Below the pieces are notes generated by a model, which was not told the origin of the DNA, ran no database searches, and saw only the letters and a program-made list of their open reading frames with translations. The translations under genes and the position numbers were made by a program. Shown one piece after another: positions 25,516 to 34,632 of a DNA stretch of 44,558 nucleotides (the first letter of the stretch is position 1; every line of letters begins with the position of its first letter). This DNA is from Candidatus Obscuribacterales bacterium (GTDB taxonomy: Bacteria > Cyanobacteriota > Vampirovibrionia > Obscuribacterales > Obscuribacteraceae): assembly GCA_949127735.1 (NCBI GenBank), contig CASBPX010000176.1:1-44558 (forward strand), written 5' to 3'.

Positions 25516-26919
25516 CTAATTTTTCTCACTATCATCTTTCACTTCTTCAGTGGCATTTTCAGCTTCAATCTTCTCGTCCGCTTTGATTTCAACTTTTTTC
25601 TCTTCGTCTGCAGGCGCGTCTATCTTAGTAGCTGCATTAGTGGGTTCGCTTGTTGCTGCACTGGCTGCAGCTGCGGCTTCGAGTGGGTCTGGTGCGGTTA
25701 GCCCCTGACTGACCAGTAAGCTGCGCACCGGATCTAGAACCAGCAAAGGCATGCGAAACTGGTGTACACTTTTGTCGCGAGTTAAAATCGAGACTGTGCC
25801 ACCGCCCACAGTGCTGAGATAATTAATCGACTCGATCTGCGGTCTCTGAATACTTACTCTAGTAGCGCCGAACCAGGCTGAAAAAGATTCTGGTACAAAG
25901 ACGAGTCGAGTATCAGTGACAACGAAACGACCGGGCTTGTCTTTGTAGAAAGTCAGAAAGAATGATTTCAAAACCACTTCGCCTTCTTGCGGTTTAAAAC
26001 GTGAACCGGCAAACAATACGGCGAAGATCGCCGCGAAGGCCAGAAAGACTGAAGCCCAGGCAGTAAGGAACATGCCGAGAAAATCATTCCATGACTCTTG
26101 AACCCTGAGGAAGTTCGATTTGACTACTTCCGAGACACCACCTGCGGTATCACCATTTTGAGTCAAAGCGTAACCTAACCGGCCATGCGCCACCGAACTT
26201 TTTGGTGCTGCTTTAACGGCGTTGCGACAAGCTTCTATCTGTCCGGCTTTGTCATTTAATTTACCCAGTGCCGATGCCAGACCAAGGTGGGCAGTAAGGT
26301 TGGTCGGAGCAAATTTTAAGGCTTGCCTGTATAAATCGGCAGACTTTTGGTATTCCCCCTGCATCCCTTTAACTGCAGCTAGGTTCGAATATGATGTGGC
26401 ATTTGTCGGGTCGAGCCTGACCGCTTCGCCAAGTGCTGCAGCAGCTGCCGGCAAATTGCGTTTGCCCGCCAGTGCACGGCCTAAAACAGAATGAGCAGGT
26501 GCGTAGCCAGGTCTAAGCGCCAGGCATCTTTTTGCTTGATCAATAGAAACGTCATAACTGTTCTGCCGCCCCTTAAGTAGAGCGAGCAAATAGTGGGCAT
26601 CGGCATTTTTAGGATTGGCGACGATAGCCTGGGCTAAATAATCGCAAGCCAGGTTATAACGATCATCGCTTTCCGCCCGCCGCGCTTTCGCTATTAAAAT
26701 TACATCGGCAGGCGGGCTGGCGGGGGCCGAAGCCTTACTGACTGGTTTAGCAACGGGGGCGGGTTTGGCTTCAGGCGGCTTCGCTTTCGTTTGAGCGCCG
26801 ACTGGCATAACCGCTGATGCATATAAGGCAATGCATAGACTAGACAGAAGAAGCGCGGCTTTTAGTCCATATGAACGATAGCCAACAGGAGTTGCCAGTG
26901 TGTTTTCGATCACGGTCAT
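25516..26919 (-). CDS. TPR protein with membrane helix and PH/GRAM-like domain
   Basis: 467 residues. An N-terminal signal or anchor (about 20-42) is followed by a Pro/Ala/Lys-rich linker and about six TPR units (75-265, for example YVLAL-like ADAHYLLALLKGRQNSYDVS and SYSNLAAVKGMQGEYQKSAD). A second membrane helix sits at about 281-303 (LTAWASVFLAFAAIFAVLFA). Then FVVTDTRLVFVPESFSAWFG and ISYLSTVGGGTVSI-like strands (about 318-395) look like a PH/GRAM-type fold, which often binds lipid or faces the membrane. The last 60 residues are acidic and Ala/Glu-rich. The topology suggests periplasmic TPRs and a cytosolic PH-like domain. Family pieces recognised, overall function unknown; coupled to DUF2237. 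Confidence 0.8.
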   Translation of the reverse strand: MTVIENTLATPVGYRSYGLKAALLLSSLCIALYASAVMPVGAQTKAKPPEAKPAPVAKPVSKASAPASPPADVILIAKARRAESDDRYNLACDYLAQAIVANPKNADAHYLLALLKGRQNSYDVSIDQAKRCLALRPGYAPAHSVLGRALAGKRNLPAAAAALGEAVRLDPTNATSYSNLAAVKGMQGEYQKSADLYRQALKFAPTNLTAHLGLASALGKLNDKAGQIEACRNAVKAAPKSSVAHGRLGYALTQNGDTAGGVSEVVKSNFLRVQESWNDFLGMFLTAWASVFLAFAAIFAVLFAGSRFKPQEGEVVLKSFFLTFYKDKPGRFVVTDTRLVFVPESFSAWFGATRVSIQRPQIESINYLSTVGGGTVSILTRDKSVHQFRMPLLVLDPVRSLLVSQGLTAPDPLEAAAAASAATSEPTNAATKIDAPADEEKKVEIKADEKIEAENATEEVKDDSEKN

Positions 26920-27171
26920 ACCTTACTTGGTGGCGCTACTACTGGCTATAGAGTATACGCAAATCATGGCAAATAGCCAACACCTCAGCCCAAATCTAAT
27001 TTTGAGAACCAATTATTTCATCGGCTACTGGCAACTCTTCCGCCCTTAATGTTCCTATTATGAACTGATGTGCCAGCGACAATTAGTAAATGTTGATCGT
27101 TTTAAGCCTGAGGCCAGTCTGCTGTTAGTCTTTTCAGAGATGTGAGACCAGGTATATGGCGAAGGAGAAAC

Positions 27172-28428
27172 ATGGGACAAGTGATAGACAAGACCTACAA
27201 CGGCGTGACCGTTCCACAAGGCGAAAAGATTACCTTCAAAGACGGTAAACCCGTTGTACCAAATAAGCCTATCATCCCTTTTATCGAAGGTGATGGAACC
27301 GGTCGTGACATCTGGAAGGCCAGCGTTCGAGTAATTGATGCGGCCGTTGAGAAGGCTTATGGCGGCAAGCGTCAGATTGCCTGGTTCGAAGTTTTCGCCG
27401 GACAAAAAGCCAAAGATAATTTTGACGAGTGGTTGACTGAAGACACTATTGCCGCTTTGAAAGAATTCGGCGTGGCTATCAAAGGGCCATTGACCACTCC
27501 TGTCGGCGGCGGCATTCGCAGCTTGAACGTTGCTCTGCGCCAAATTTTTGATCTTTATTGCTGCGTTCGTCCAGTGCGTCACTTCAAAGGTGTGCCATCA
27601 CCCGTAGTATCGCCTGAAAAACTCGACGTGGTTATTTTCCGCGAAAATACTGAAGACGTATATGCCGGAATCGAATTTGTAGCCGGCTCACCTGAAGCTC
27701 AAGAGTTTATCGACCTCTGCGCCAAACACGGCAAGACGGTGCGTCCTGAATCAGGTATCGGCATCAAACCAATTTCTAAATTTGGTTCAGAGCGTCTGGT
27801 TAGAAGAGCAATCGAGTATGCAATCGCTCGCGGCAAGAAATCAGTAACTCTGGTACACAAAGGCAACATTCAGAAATTCACTGAAGGCGCCTTCAGAGAC
27901 TGGGGCTACCAGGTAGGCGAAAAAGAATTTGCCAAAGAAATCATTTCTGAAGAGAAAATGTGGGCTGAGCATGACGGCAAATTGCCAGCGGGCAAAATCT
28001 TGTTGCAAGACAGAATTGCCGATTCTATGTTCCAGCAAGTGTTGCTCAGACCTGATGAATATTCAGTGCTGGCTACAACTAACTTGAACGGCGACTATCT
28101 CTCTGATGCCTGTGCTGCACAAGTAGGCGGTTTGGGTCTGGCTCCTGGAGCCAACATCGGTGACGACTGCGCTATTTTCGAGGCTACTCACGGTACTGCA
28201 CCGAAGTATGCCGACAAAGACGTAATCAACCCTGGTTCCGTTATTCTCTCCGGCGCAATGATGCTTGAATTCATGGGCTGGACGGAAGCTGCCGATTTGA
28301 TCACCGAATCAGTGAGCAAGACCATCATGCAGAAAAAAGTCACTTACGATCTTGAGCGTTTGATGACTGGTGCCACTAAGCTCAAAACCAGCGAATTTGC
28401 TAATGCTCTGATCGAGAACATGGGCTAA
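27172..28428 (+). CDS. icd: NADP-dependent isocitrate dehydrogenase
   Basis: 418 residues from ATG at 27172, preceded by AAGGAG; an in-frame GTG at 27142 has no such site. The enzyme oxidises isocitrate to 2-oxoglutarate in the TCA cycle. Visible are [14 protein letters not shown], the substrate loop [18 protein letters not shown] (with the Ser that is phosphorylated in E. coli), [14 protein letters not shown], and [17 protein letters not shown], where the Lys-Tyr pair indicates NADP rather than NAD use. Length and order match bacterial type I homodimeric enzymes. A strong terminator follows. Divergent from the TPR-TM-PH gene across 252 bases that hold no other gene. Confidence 0.97.
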   Translation: MGQVIDKTYNGVTVPQGEKITFKDGKPVVPNKPIIPFIEGDGTGRDIWKASVRVIDAAVEKAYGGKRQIAWFEVFAGQKAKDNFDEWLTEDTIAALKEFGVAIKGPLTTPVGGGIRSLNVALRQIFDLYCCVRPVRHFKGVPSPVVSPEKLDVVIFRENTEDVYAGIEFVAGSPEAQEFIDLCAKHGKTVRPESGIGIKPISKFGSERLVRRAIEYAIARGKKSVTLVHKGNIQKFTEGAFRDWGYQVGEKEFAKEIISEEKMWAEHDGKLPAGKILLQDRIADSMFQQVLLRPDEYSVLATTNLNGDYLSDACAAQVGGLGLAPGANIGDDCAIFEATHGTAPKYADKDVINPGSVILSGAMMLEFMGWTEAADLITESVSKTIMQKKVTYDLERLMTGATKLKTSEFANALIENMG

Positions 28429-28456
28429 TTACAACGGTATTTTAGAACCGCTCACT

Positions 28457-28495
28457 AAAGGGGCGCAGGCAATCTAAGGATTTCTGCGCCCCTTT
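28457..28495 (+). terminator. Intrinsic terminator after icd
   Basis: AAAGGGGCGCAG pairs with CTGCGCCCCTTT (12 bp) around a 15-base loop, followed by GTTTG. It starts 29 bases past the icd stop and ends about 28 bases before the CoA-transferase-like ATG, so that gene likely has its own promoter. Confidence 0.85.
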
Positions 28496-28523
28496 GTTTG
28501 AGTTGACCCATTCAGGAGGCCAA

Positions 28524-29693
28524 ATGTCACTCGCTCATATTAAAGTGCTGGACTTTACCCATTTGCTGCCAGGTGAAATTGCGTCTACTTTACTCAGCGA
28601 CATGGGTGCAGAAGTACTGCGAATAGAGCGCCAGGAACCGACCTTAAATGAGCGGCTACCTCCAATTGTCGACGGTGAAAGTCTTTATTTCTGGAGTCTA
28701 CACCGCAATAAGCGTCGCATCAAAATAGATTTAAAAACTGATGCCGGCATCAGCGCCGTTTACAAGCTGGTTGAGAGCGCTGACGTTGTCATTGAAAATT
28801 TTCGCCCGGCGGTGATGGAAAGGCTGGGCCTCGGTGCCGATACTTTGCAAAAGATCAATGACAAATTGGTTTATTGCTCAATTAGCGGCTACGGCTCACA
28901 GTCTAAGTGGAGTGCTCGGCCTGGTCACGACCTCAATTTTGTTGCCGAAACCGGCATTTTGTATGAAACTCAAGATCAAAATGGCGCGCCCATAATGCCG
29001 GCAGTTTTTGTCTCTGACTATATGTCTGGCACTTATGCATCACTTGCGATTGTAGCTGCCTTATTAGAGCGAGAGCAAAGCGGCAAGGGTAAGAAACTAG
29101 AAATCAGCATGTTCGAAAGCGCACTGTCCGCGCTAGGAGTTAAAGGCACCATGAGTCTCTACCTCAATCTTGATCCATCAGAGATTCACACCAAATATCC
29201 GGATGCGTTGCCAAATCACCGCGTTTACCTTTGTCAGGATGGACGCTATCTGGCCGTAGCACCAGTAGAAACTGAATTCTGGATCAAATTCCTGACATTG
29301 ATTAATCGAACCGATTTGCTTAAAAAAGACCTCCTTAAAGATCGCCATTTTATTACCGACGAAATTGCCGCTGTCATTCAGACAAAAACAATGGCAGACT
29401 GGGTGGCACACTTCCAAGACGCCAACTGCTGTGTGTCGCCGGTCAATAAAGTCAGCGAAGCCGTCAATTTTTTACCGGAGGGTCAATGCCATATAGTTAC
29501 ACACATGGAGCACAGCAGACTCGGCCCGGTACCGCAGTTAACCAACCCAATCAGACGCAACCAAGATCAAGCAAGCGGCAATGACCAGTCATGCAGCGAT
29601 ACTGTGGCGGAGACCGAACTGGTGCTGAAATCGATTGGTTTGAGTGATGAGCAAATACTGGCGATGAAAGCTTGTGGCATTATCGGTCGTTAA
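28524..29693 (+). CDS. Family III CoA-transferase fold protein, alpha-methylacyl-CoA racemase-like
   Basis: 389 residues from ATG at 28524, preceded by AGGAGG; a TTG at 28494 in frame is less likely. The family III fold is clear: VLDFTHLLPGEIASTLLSDMGAEV, RNKRRIKIDLKTDAG and ADVVIENFRPAVMERLGLG. GHDLN with H135 and the SDYMSG Asp D165 lie 30 residues apart, like the H126/D156 pair of mycobacterial alpha-methylacyl-CoA racemase; formyl-CoA transferases have only the Asp. A racemase acting on branched acyl-CoA is thus more likely than CoA transfer, though substrate is unknown. Standalone transcription is expected because a terminator precedes it. Confidence 0.85.
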   Translation: MSLAHIKVLDFTHLLPGEIASTLLSDMGAEVLRIERQEPTLNERLPPIVDGESLYFWSLHRNKRRIKIDLKTDAGISAVYKLVESADVVIENFRPAVMERLGLGADTLQKINDKLVYCSISGYGSQSKWSARPGHDLNFVAETGILYETQDQNGAPIMPAVFVSDYMSGTYASLAIVAALLEREQSGKGKKLEISMFESALSALGVKGTMSLYLNLDPSEIHTKYPDALPNHRVYLCQDGRYLAVAPVETEFWIKFLTLINRTDLLKKDLLKDRHFITDEIAAVIQTKTMADWVAHFQDANCCVSPVNKVSEAVNFLPEGQCHIVTHMEHSRLGPVPQLTNPIRRNQDQASGNDQSCSDTVAETELVLKSIGLSDEQILAMKACGIIGR

Positions 29694-29762
29694 ATGGAAG
29701 GGCATCAATTTGGGTATTTAAGTAATTACTACTTCAGTTAAATCAAGCAACTGGTGATTAAT

Positions 29763-30200
29763 ATGAGTGAGGCCCCAACAGATGAAGCTATCCGCAACAG
29801 CATCATTTATTACACCTGTCAGCGCAATTGTTATGGAGTCAAAGGCCAGGCCGGAATTTGTTGCACTTTAGGCGATCGAGACTGGATTATGGGGCCAATC
29901 ACAGACGCCAAAGAGTTTCTGGCAAGACTGAATGCGCGTTTTAAAAAAAAGTACAAATATAACGAAGTTTTTGTGGAATACCCGGAAGGTCATAAACTTT
30001 TTCCTGAGCGCGCCTGTTGGCAAAATCCTGAACATTTCCCGGCCTTGAGAGTGCTCATGGAGCCCGAGAAGCATTATCCGTGTCAATTTTTAGAAAATCA
30101 TCAATGCACTATTCAAGATATTAAACCGAAAATTTGTGCCGATTATTTGTGTGACCACTTAAAAAAAGTAGTTAGTACTGTTACTGGAGAGTCTGTCTAA
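29763..30200 (+). CDS. Cys-cluster (YkgJ-like) zinc/iron-binding protein
   Basis: 145 residues from ATG at 29763 (GGTGA 5 bases upstream; a GTG at 29754 is also in frame). The Cys pattern is CQRNC near 19-23, GICC near 33-34, and a C-terminal cluster CQFLENHQCTIQDIKPKICADYLC, which has the YkgJ-family shape (C...C.I.. .KP..C..Y.C), a putative Zn- or Fe-chelating domain. The middle (about 65-85) is aromatic and acidic. No signal peptide. It ends one base before the TTG start of the glycosyltransferase, so the two are probably cotranscribed, though no shared role is evident. The function of this family is not settled. Confidence 0.78.
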   Translation: MSEAPTDEAIRNSIIYYTCQRNCYGVKGQAGICCTLGDRDWIMGPITDAKEFLARLNARFKKKYKYNEVFVEYPEGHKLFPERACWQNPEHFPALRVLMEPEKHYPCQFLENHQCTIQDIKPKICADYLCDHLKKVVSTVTGESV

Positions 30201-30201
30201 A

Positions 30202-31377
30202 TTGGTAGCAGCTCAAGCTCCCTTAGTATCGGTTGTGATGCCATGCCTCAACGAAGAAGCAACTGTTGGCAGTTGCATAGAAAAAATTCAGCGTGTATTT
30301 GCCAGTGAAAATATTCAAGGCGAAATTATCGTTTGCGACAATGGCTCTACCGACTGCTCGGTGCAAATAGCAGAGAGCCTTGGAGTTAAAGTAGTACACC
30401 AACCGGCAGTAGGCTACGGTAACGCCTACATATGCGGCATTAACGCCAGTAGTGGCAAATTTATCGTCATGGGCGACGCTGATGACACTTATGACTTCAG
30501 TTTGATCCCAATCTTGCTGCGAAAGTTAGAGGCTGAGGGTAAGGAGTTTGTCACCGGCAGCCGCTTTCTGAGCGACGGCGGGGTTAATATCAAGTTCCTC
30601 CACCGGTATATTGGCAATCCGGGTTTCACCTGGTTGGTGAATTTCTGTTTCGGCACCAAATACAGTGACGTGTTTTGTGGCTTGCGGGCGTTTTCCCGCA
30701 GCACCTATGAGCGCATTGCACCGGTCAGCACAGGCATGGAATACAACCTGGAGCTGGCTATCAATGTTGGGCTGGCTCAGATGTCTGTGTGTGAAATACC
30801 AACAAGGCTAGGGCCGCGGCATGGTCTATCTAAACTTAATACTTTTGTCGACGGATGGCGCAGCCTGCGGCTGATACTATTTTATTGTCCTGATATGGTT
30901 TTTCTCTATCCTGGTGTATTGACACTCGCTTCTGGTTTAATGCTGCACGCCTTTCTATTTTCAAATATCATTAGCTCCGATGAGCATGTTTTGATCGCTC
31001 TTGGCTTCGCTGCACCAGTACTAACAGTAGTGGCATGCCAGGTTATTGCCCTGGGAATGCTGGCTCGCAGTAATTCCTGGAGTAAAAGATTTCTCACCCA
31101 ACACGGTCTTGGTGGCTGGTTACAAGACACTTTTACTTTTAATACTGGTGTCGCCCTTGGTGCTATTGCCATGGCGGCAGGGCTTATTCTGGTTTTGTTG
31201 ATGTCTCATTTGCTTCCCCCGCTTCCTCAGCCGTCGCAGATTGCGATTCTCTCACTGTCGGCCTCCTCAATTTTTGCTGGGCTGAATATCATGACGTCAG
31301 CTACACTGGGTGCAATTTTGCCTCTTTCTCGGATAATAGCTGCTAACGAGCGAGCGAAGCCGCCTCAAATTCACTGA
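30202..31377 (+). CDS. Family 2 glycosyltransferase with C-terminal membrane helices
   Basis: 391 residues from a TTG start at 30202; GGAGAG inside the previous gene lies about 10 bases upstream. A GT-A domain occupies about 1-225: VSVVMPCLNEEATVG, IIVCDNGSTD, and the DxD site GDADD (91-95), then GSRFLSDGG and FCGLRAF. This is the dolichol/polyprenyl-phosphate sugar transferase (DPM1-like) style. Four membrane helices follow (about 235-262, 266-290, 315-340, 350-378), as in polyprenyl-phosphate-linked enzymes. It could load a sugar onto polyprenyl phosphate for the GT-C-like protein encoded opposite. The 3' end overlaps the convergent GT-C-like gene by 35 bases. Confidence 0.88.
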   Translation: MVAAQAPLVSVVMPCLNEEATVGSCIEKIQRVFASENIQGEIIVCDNGSTDCSVQIAESLGVKVVHQPAVGYGNAYICGINASSGKFIVMGDADDTYDFSLIPILLRKLEAEGKEFVTGSRFLSDGGVNIKFLHRYIGNPGFTWLVNFCFGTKYSDVFCGLRAFSRSTYERIAPVSTGMEYNLELAINVGLAQMSVCEIPTRLGPRHGLSKLNTFVDGWRSLRLILFYCPDMVFLYPGVLTLASGLMLHAFLFSNIISSDEHVLIALGFAAPVLTVVACQVIALGMLARSNSWSKRFLTQHGLGGWLQDTFTFNTGVALGAIAMAAGLILVLLMSHLLPPLPQPSQIAILSLSASSIFAGLNIMTSATLGAILPLSRIIAANERAKPPQIH

Positions 31378-33046
31378 GCAGGGGTGGCAATACATCAGGT
31401 TCGAACAACCAGACTTTTCGATCTTGATAATAGGCAAGCACCTGTCGATTTTTGCTTTCACCGAGATCGCGAGCCCAAACAACTTGGCTATGGTCTATAT
31501 CGGCGCTGTTATAAACATATTCAGCGCCTGTATCATGACCTCTTGCGTAGCGCACAATAACCAGATGTTTTCCTGGCAGTTTTAAAAGCGCTGTCATCAC
31601 TTTCTGTCTGGGGCCAGGAAAGACCTGAAGGTCAGCTATATTTTTCCTACCAATATCTGGCAGAGCAATCAAACCATATAAAAATCCGATTAGCATTATC
31701 GCCAGAATCAAGTGCGAGAACGCCAAACCCAGCGGAATCTTATTGATTTTGAGCAAACGCAAATGGCGCAAGCCCTGCACTAACAAGACATAAAATGGTG
31801 CCACCACTGGTGCCAGATAGTGTCGCTGAAAATAGACTTCACATGATACAGCCGCAGTCAAAGCGGTCACGGAAAGCCATAGTACACGCACTCGCTTGTC
31901 AGGCAAGCTAAACAATGAAGCTGCCACCAGCGGAACAAACCAGATGCCGACAAAGAAGTTGAACGCTGCTACGAGGCGCTCATTAATCAGACAATCGAGC
32001 CAACCTGGCACTGTGCGCAGTTTATTGAACTTAAGTGCCTCGCCAATGGCAAAAGCCTGCAATTGAATGTTGTTGAATGTAAGTGTTTGCGAATTTGTTG
32101 GTGCAAGGAGCCAGAGCGGAATGCGCGAGTATTGACGGTGATAGCATTGATAAGGCAACTGCAAGGCGTCTCCAGTGACACAACGATTGTAATAGAGCAT
32201 GGATGCTAGAGCGATAAACATGAGGCAAAGCGGAGTCACAAGCCTTTTTAAAACTGTCTTGACACCAATCGATGAACTCTTTTTGCCCAGTGAATAGACC
32301 AGGCATCCCACCGGCACCACCACTGCCACCAGACCCTCAAACGGTCTGCTATTAAGCAAAATTATCAGGCCAGCGGTTAGTAACAGGCCTGCTCTCACGC
32401 TGTACACTCGGGCTAAGCGAACGCAGGCTCCGAAAACGAGAGCGGCGGCCGTAGCTGCCACAGTGCCACCCCAGTAAGAATTGCACCAGTATGAAGCAAT
32501 TCCTGGATGAATCAGAGGCAGGAGGGCAGCCAGAATGGCCCACCTGGTAGGCTGAAATGCACGCGCCATCCAGAAGATTGCCGCGCACATCAATCCATAG
32601 CTAATCAGCACGGCAATCCAGCTGTGCCCCAGAAGCAGACCGAGGGCCAACAGAAGGCCCTGTGCCGGTGGATATTTGGACATATAGGTCGGCCTAACAA
32701 GAATATGCTCAAACTCGAAGAATGGCCACAGCATGTGTTGTGCATTGGTCAGTCGGCCAGAAGCGAATGTCTCGCCCGCCAGCAGGTAACTGAACTCGTC
32801 GTGCACACGCGGTTCAGGAACAGGGAGAAATGGCAGCGCCAGCAAGCGCAAAACGATAGCGGCAACGCCAATGGCAATCATACACATTGCCGGCCGACTG
32901 ATTCGACCACTGATTTGCCAGATCTGGCGGTAAAACGAGGCTACCTTGCCAGTGCGAATTAATGCCCCATCAGTGCGCAACATCAGTAAGGCAAAAAGCC
33001 CTAGCAGAAGCGCCCAGGCAACGGTGATAACAAGCAACAGGAGCAA
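31343..33046 (-). CDS. Polytopic GT-C-like glycosyltransferase (ArnT/PMT-type)
   Basis: 567 residues from a TTG at 33046 (GAGG 7 bases upstream). About 10-12 membrane helices. Early in the first lumenal loop is VPEPRVHDEFSYLLAGETFASGRLT, with the acidic pair HDE typical of GT-C enzymes using polyprenyl-phosphate sugars, followed by YMSKYPPAQGLLLALG. A soluble C-terminal tail (about 480-567) includes GKHLVIVRYARGHD and VWARDLG, resembling tails of ArnT-related proteins. Such enzymes move a sugar from a lipid carrier onto an envelope acceptor. Acceptor and sugar cannot be read. The convergent overlap with the GT2 gene is tight and there is no terminator between them. Confidence 0.8.
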   Translation of the reverse strand: MLLLLVITVAWALLLGLFALLMLRTDGALIRTGKVASFYRQIWQISGRISRPAMCMIAIGVAAIVLRLLALPFLPVPEPRVHDEFSYLLAGETFASGRLTNAQHMLWPFFEFEHILVRPTYMSKYPPAQGLLLALGLLLGHSWIAVLISYGLMCAAIFWMARAFQPTRWAILAALLPLIHPGIASYWCNSYWGGTVAATAAALVFGACVRLARVYSVRAGLLLTAGLIILLNSRPFEGLVAVVVPVGCLVYSLGKKSSSIGVKTVLKRLVTPLCLMFIALASMLYYNRCVTGDALQLPYQCYHRQYSRIPLWLLAPTNSQTLTFNNIQLQAFAIGEALKFNKLRTVPGWLDCLINERLVAAFNFFVGIWFVPLVAASLFSLPDKRVRVLWLSVTALTAAVSCEVYFQRHYLAPVVAPFYVLLVQGLRHLRLLKINKIPLGLAFSHLILAIMLIGFLYGLIALPDIGRKNIADLQVFPGPRQKVMTALLKLPGKHLVIVRYARGHDTGAEYVYNSADIDHSQVVWARDLGESKNRQVLAYYQDRKVWLFEPDVLPPLLSEFEAASLAR

Positions 33047-33103
33047 ACTTTCGCCTCTTATGTTCCCCTCTAATGACTGATTAGTTATTTACCCGTTTGA
33101 CAG

Positions 33104-33145
33104 CCCGGTAAAGTTCAAATGGAATTGCAATTGGAACTTTCCGGG
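33104..33145. repeat. Large hairpin in leader of small plus-strand gene
   Basis: CCCGG-T-AAAGTTC pairs with GAACTTTCCGGG (12 bp, one bulged T), separated by 17 bases that include GGAATTGCAATT. It lies in the divergent gap 33047-33199, 55 bases upstream of the small plus gene at 33200. Possible regulatory stem; the gap holds no other gene. Confidence 0.45.
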
Positions 33146-33199
33146 TCATTTCTGGTCTTAACTGCAACTGAGCCTATTGGAGCCACATAGAAGTTATTT

Positions 33200-33427
33200 A
33201 TGGATATTGAAGTAAAGCCGGACGGCGAAATTCAAAGCAATGAGAGGGATCCCGACAAAATCGATTATTGTCACCCTGAGGGCAAACCAGCTCCAACACC
33301 TGAGCAAAAGTCAATCAACAAAGAAGAGTGGCAAAAGCCGGTTTCTAAGCATGCACTACAAGAAACCGATGGGCACCATGTCTGCACTGAAGCTTGCTTG
33401 GGGAAACATGATTCTTCTACTAAGTAA
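33200..33427 (+). CDS. Small hydrophilic Cys/His-containing protein (putative)
   Basis: 75 residues from ATG at 33200. It is highly charged and Pro/Lys/Glu-rich, with no membrane segment. A CHPEG motif near residue 24 and HHVCTEACLGKH near 59-70 could form a small metal site, but this is only pattern. The ribosome binding site is weak (AGAAG 6 bases upstream). No similarity recognised. It is isolated on the plus strand, divergent from the GT-C-like gene and convergent with the phosphonate operon 45 bases on. Existence is uncertain; the absence of stops in 76 codons is the main evidence. Confidence 0.4.
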   Translation: MDIEVKPDGEIQSNERDPDKIDYCHPEGKPAPTPEQKSINKEEWQKPVSKHALQETDGHHVCTEACLGKHDSSTK

Positions 33428-33480
33428 TCAACTCAACTCAAATCATTTCAATTAAGTAACCACTAAACTACTCAACTTAA
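33424..33480. repeat. CAACT-rich intergenic stretch
   Basis: Copies of TCAACT-like blocks (33429-33439, 33471-33477 and variants) lie between convergent genes. Similar blocks occur near 22785 and 24953. Confidence 0.35.
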
Positions 33481-34602
33481 AATGTGGGCGCTGAATGCTT
33501 TTTTTGCCGCGCGCAAATTATCTGAGGGGCGGCCCAGTTTCTCTTTAGCGCCAGGTTTGATTTTTACTTCTACAAAAGTTGGGCCAGCGCTGTTTGTATT
33601 GAAAGCAGTGGCCAAGGCTTCAGTTAACGAACTCAAATTATCGGCCGCCAGAACTTGTTTGAAGTTGCAGGCACGAGCTATGGCGCAGAAATCAATTTCA
33701 AGACCGACTGTGGGCTGACCGCCAACTGATTCGTGCATGCCGTTATTAATCAGCAGGTGTAAAAACTTAGATGCGCCGCTAAGACCCTCTGAGGCCATTG
33801 ACCCCATGTGCATAATTAGCGAGCCATCACCATCAATGGCTATAACTCTCTTGTCTGGCTTTGCCAGAGCTACACCTAGAGCAATTTGCGCCACGTGGCC
33901 CATGGCCCCAACATTCAAAAAATCGGCAGCAGCTGTTCCTCGTTGGAGGCGCAAGTCATTCAATTCTCTCGAAGTAAAACCGGTGGTAGAGCAAATTATT
34001 TCAAGCCCATCTAAATAATCGAGCACTGTATTCAGTACCAGCTCACGAGTCAAAGTTAGATTGCTCTTGCTGGCTAGTTTCGCATCACTTGCTAATGCTA
34101 AAAATGTTCCGCTGCTGACCACAATTGCCACCGGGCTGGATTGTTCACAAGCCATAGCAGCAGCCTCCTGTACAATATTGCGGATATCTGAATCTTGATT
34201 TAGAGAAAAAATATCAATGCCCATATCTGCCAATAAAGGTATCGTCACCTCACCCATGGCTAGATGTTGAGGCTCATCATGTTTACCGGCCTCGCCTCGA
34301 TGGCCGATTAGAAGCAGCATGGGAATTGCATAAACCCGCTTATGAGCCAGTGACATCAGTGGGCTGACAGCGTTACCGAGACCGGAATTTTGCATATATA
34401 CCAGCGGCAGCTTACCGCTGGCCATCTGGTGACCGGCAGCAAGGGCGATAGCGGCGCCTTCGTTAGCGACAATGTGATGCTCTAGCTGACCGCTCGTTTG
34501 CAATGTTAACAGAAACTCTTTCAGTAGCGAATCAGGCACACCGCAGGCAAAGTCTATGCCAGCTTGTTTCAGAGCTGTTAAAAAGTCTCGCGGATCAATC
34601 AT
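33472..34602 (-). CDS. aepY: Phosphonopyruvate decarboxylase
   Basis: 376 residues, the usual family size. This ThDP enzyme decarboxylates phosphonopyruvate to phosphonoacetaldehyde, pulling the unfavourable PEP mutase equilibrium. The PYR half begins VPDSLLKEFL and includes the ThDP Glu in VANEGAAIALAAGHQ (E48). ThDP/Mg binding is seen in IDGDGSLIMHMGSMAS, ending 30 residues later with LLINNGMHESVGGQ, the GDG-NN motif. HESVGGQ is typical of Ppd/sulfopyruvate decarboxylases. Third gene of the minus-strand run AEP transaminase - PEP mutase - Ppd, 30 bases after the mutase stop. Sulfopyruvate decarboxylase is the main alternative, but a PEP mutase neighbour makes Ppd far likelier. Confidence 0.94.
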   Translation of the reverse strand: MIDPRDFLTALKQAGIDFACGVPDSLLKEFLLTLQTSGQLEHHIVANEGAAIALAAGHQMASGKLPLVYMQNSGLGNAVSPLMSLAHKRVYAIPMLLLIGHRGEAGKHDEPQHLAMGEVTIPLLADMGIDIFSLNQDSDIRNIVQEAAAMACEQSSPVAIVVSSGTFLALASDAKLASKSNLTLTRELVLNTVLDYLDGLEIICSTTGFTSRELNDLRLQRGTAAADFLNVGAMGHVAQIALGVALAKPDKRVIAIDGDGSLIMHMGSMASEGLSGASKFLHLLINNGMHESVGGQPTVGLEIDFCAIARACNFKQVLAADNLSSLTEALATAFNTNSAGPTFVEVKIKPGAKEKLGRPSDNLRAAKKAFSAHILS

Positions 34603-34632
34603 AGTGCTTTGCCAATTCTCGCTCTCTCAACT

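Noticed and set aside
27058..27582. Open frame of 174 codons on the minus strand over the start of icd
   Set aside because: Antisense to a well-supported enzyme and without family features; a shadow of icd codon structure.
32507..32962. 151-codon plus-strand open frame
   Set aside because: Antisense to the GT-C-like gene; Arg/Gln-rich composition is a reading-frame artefact.
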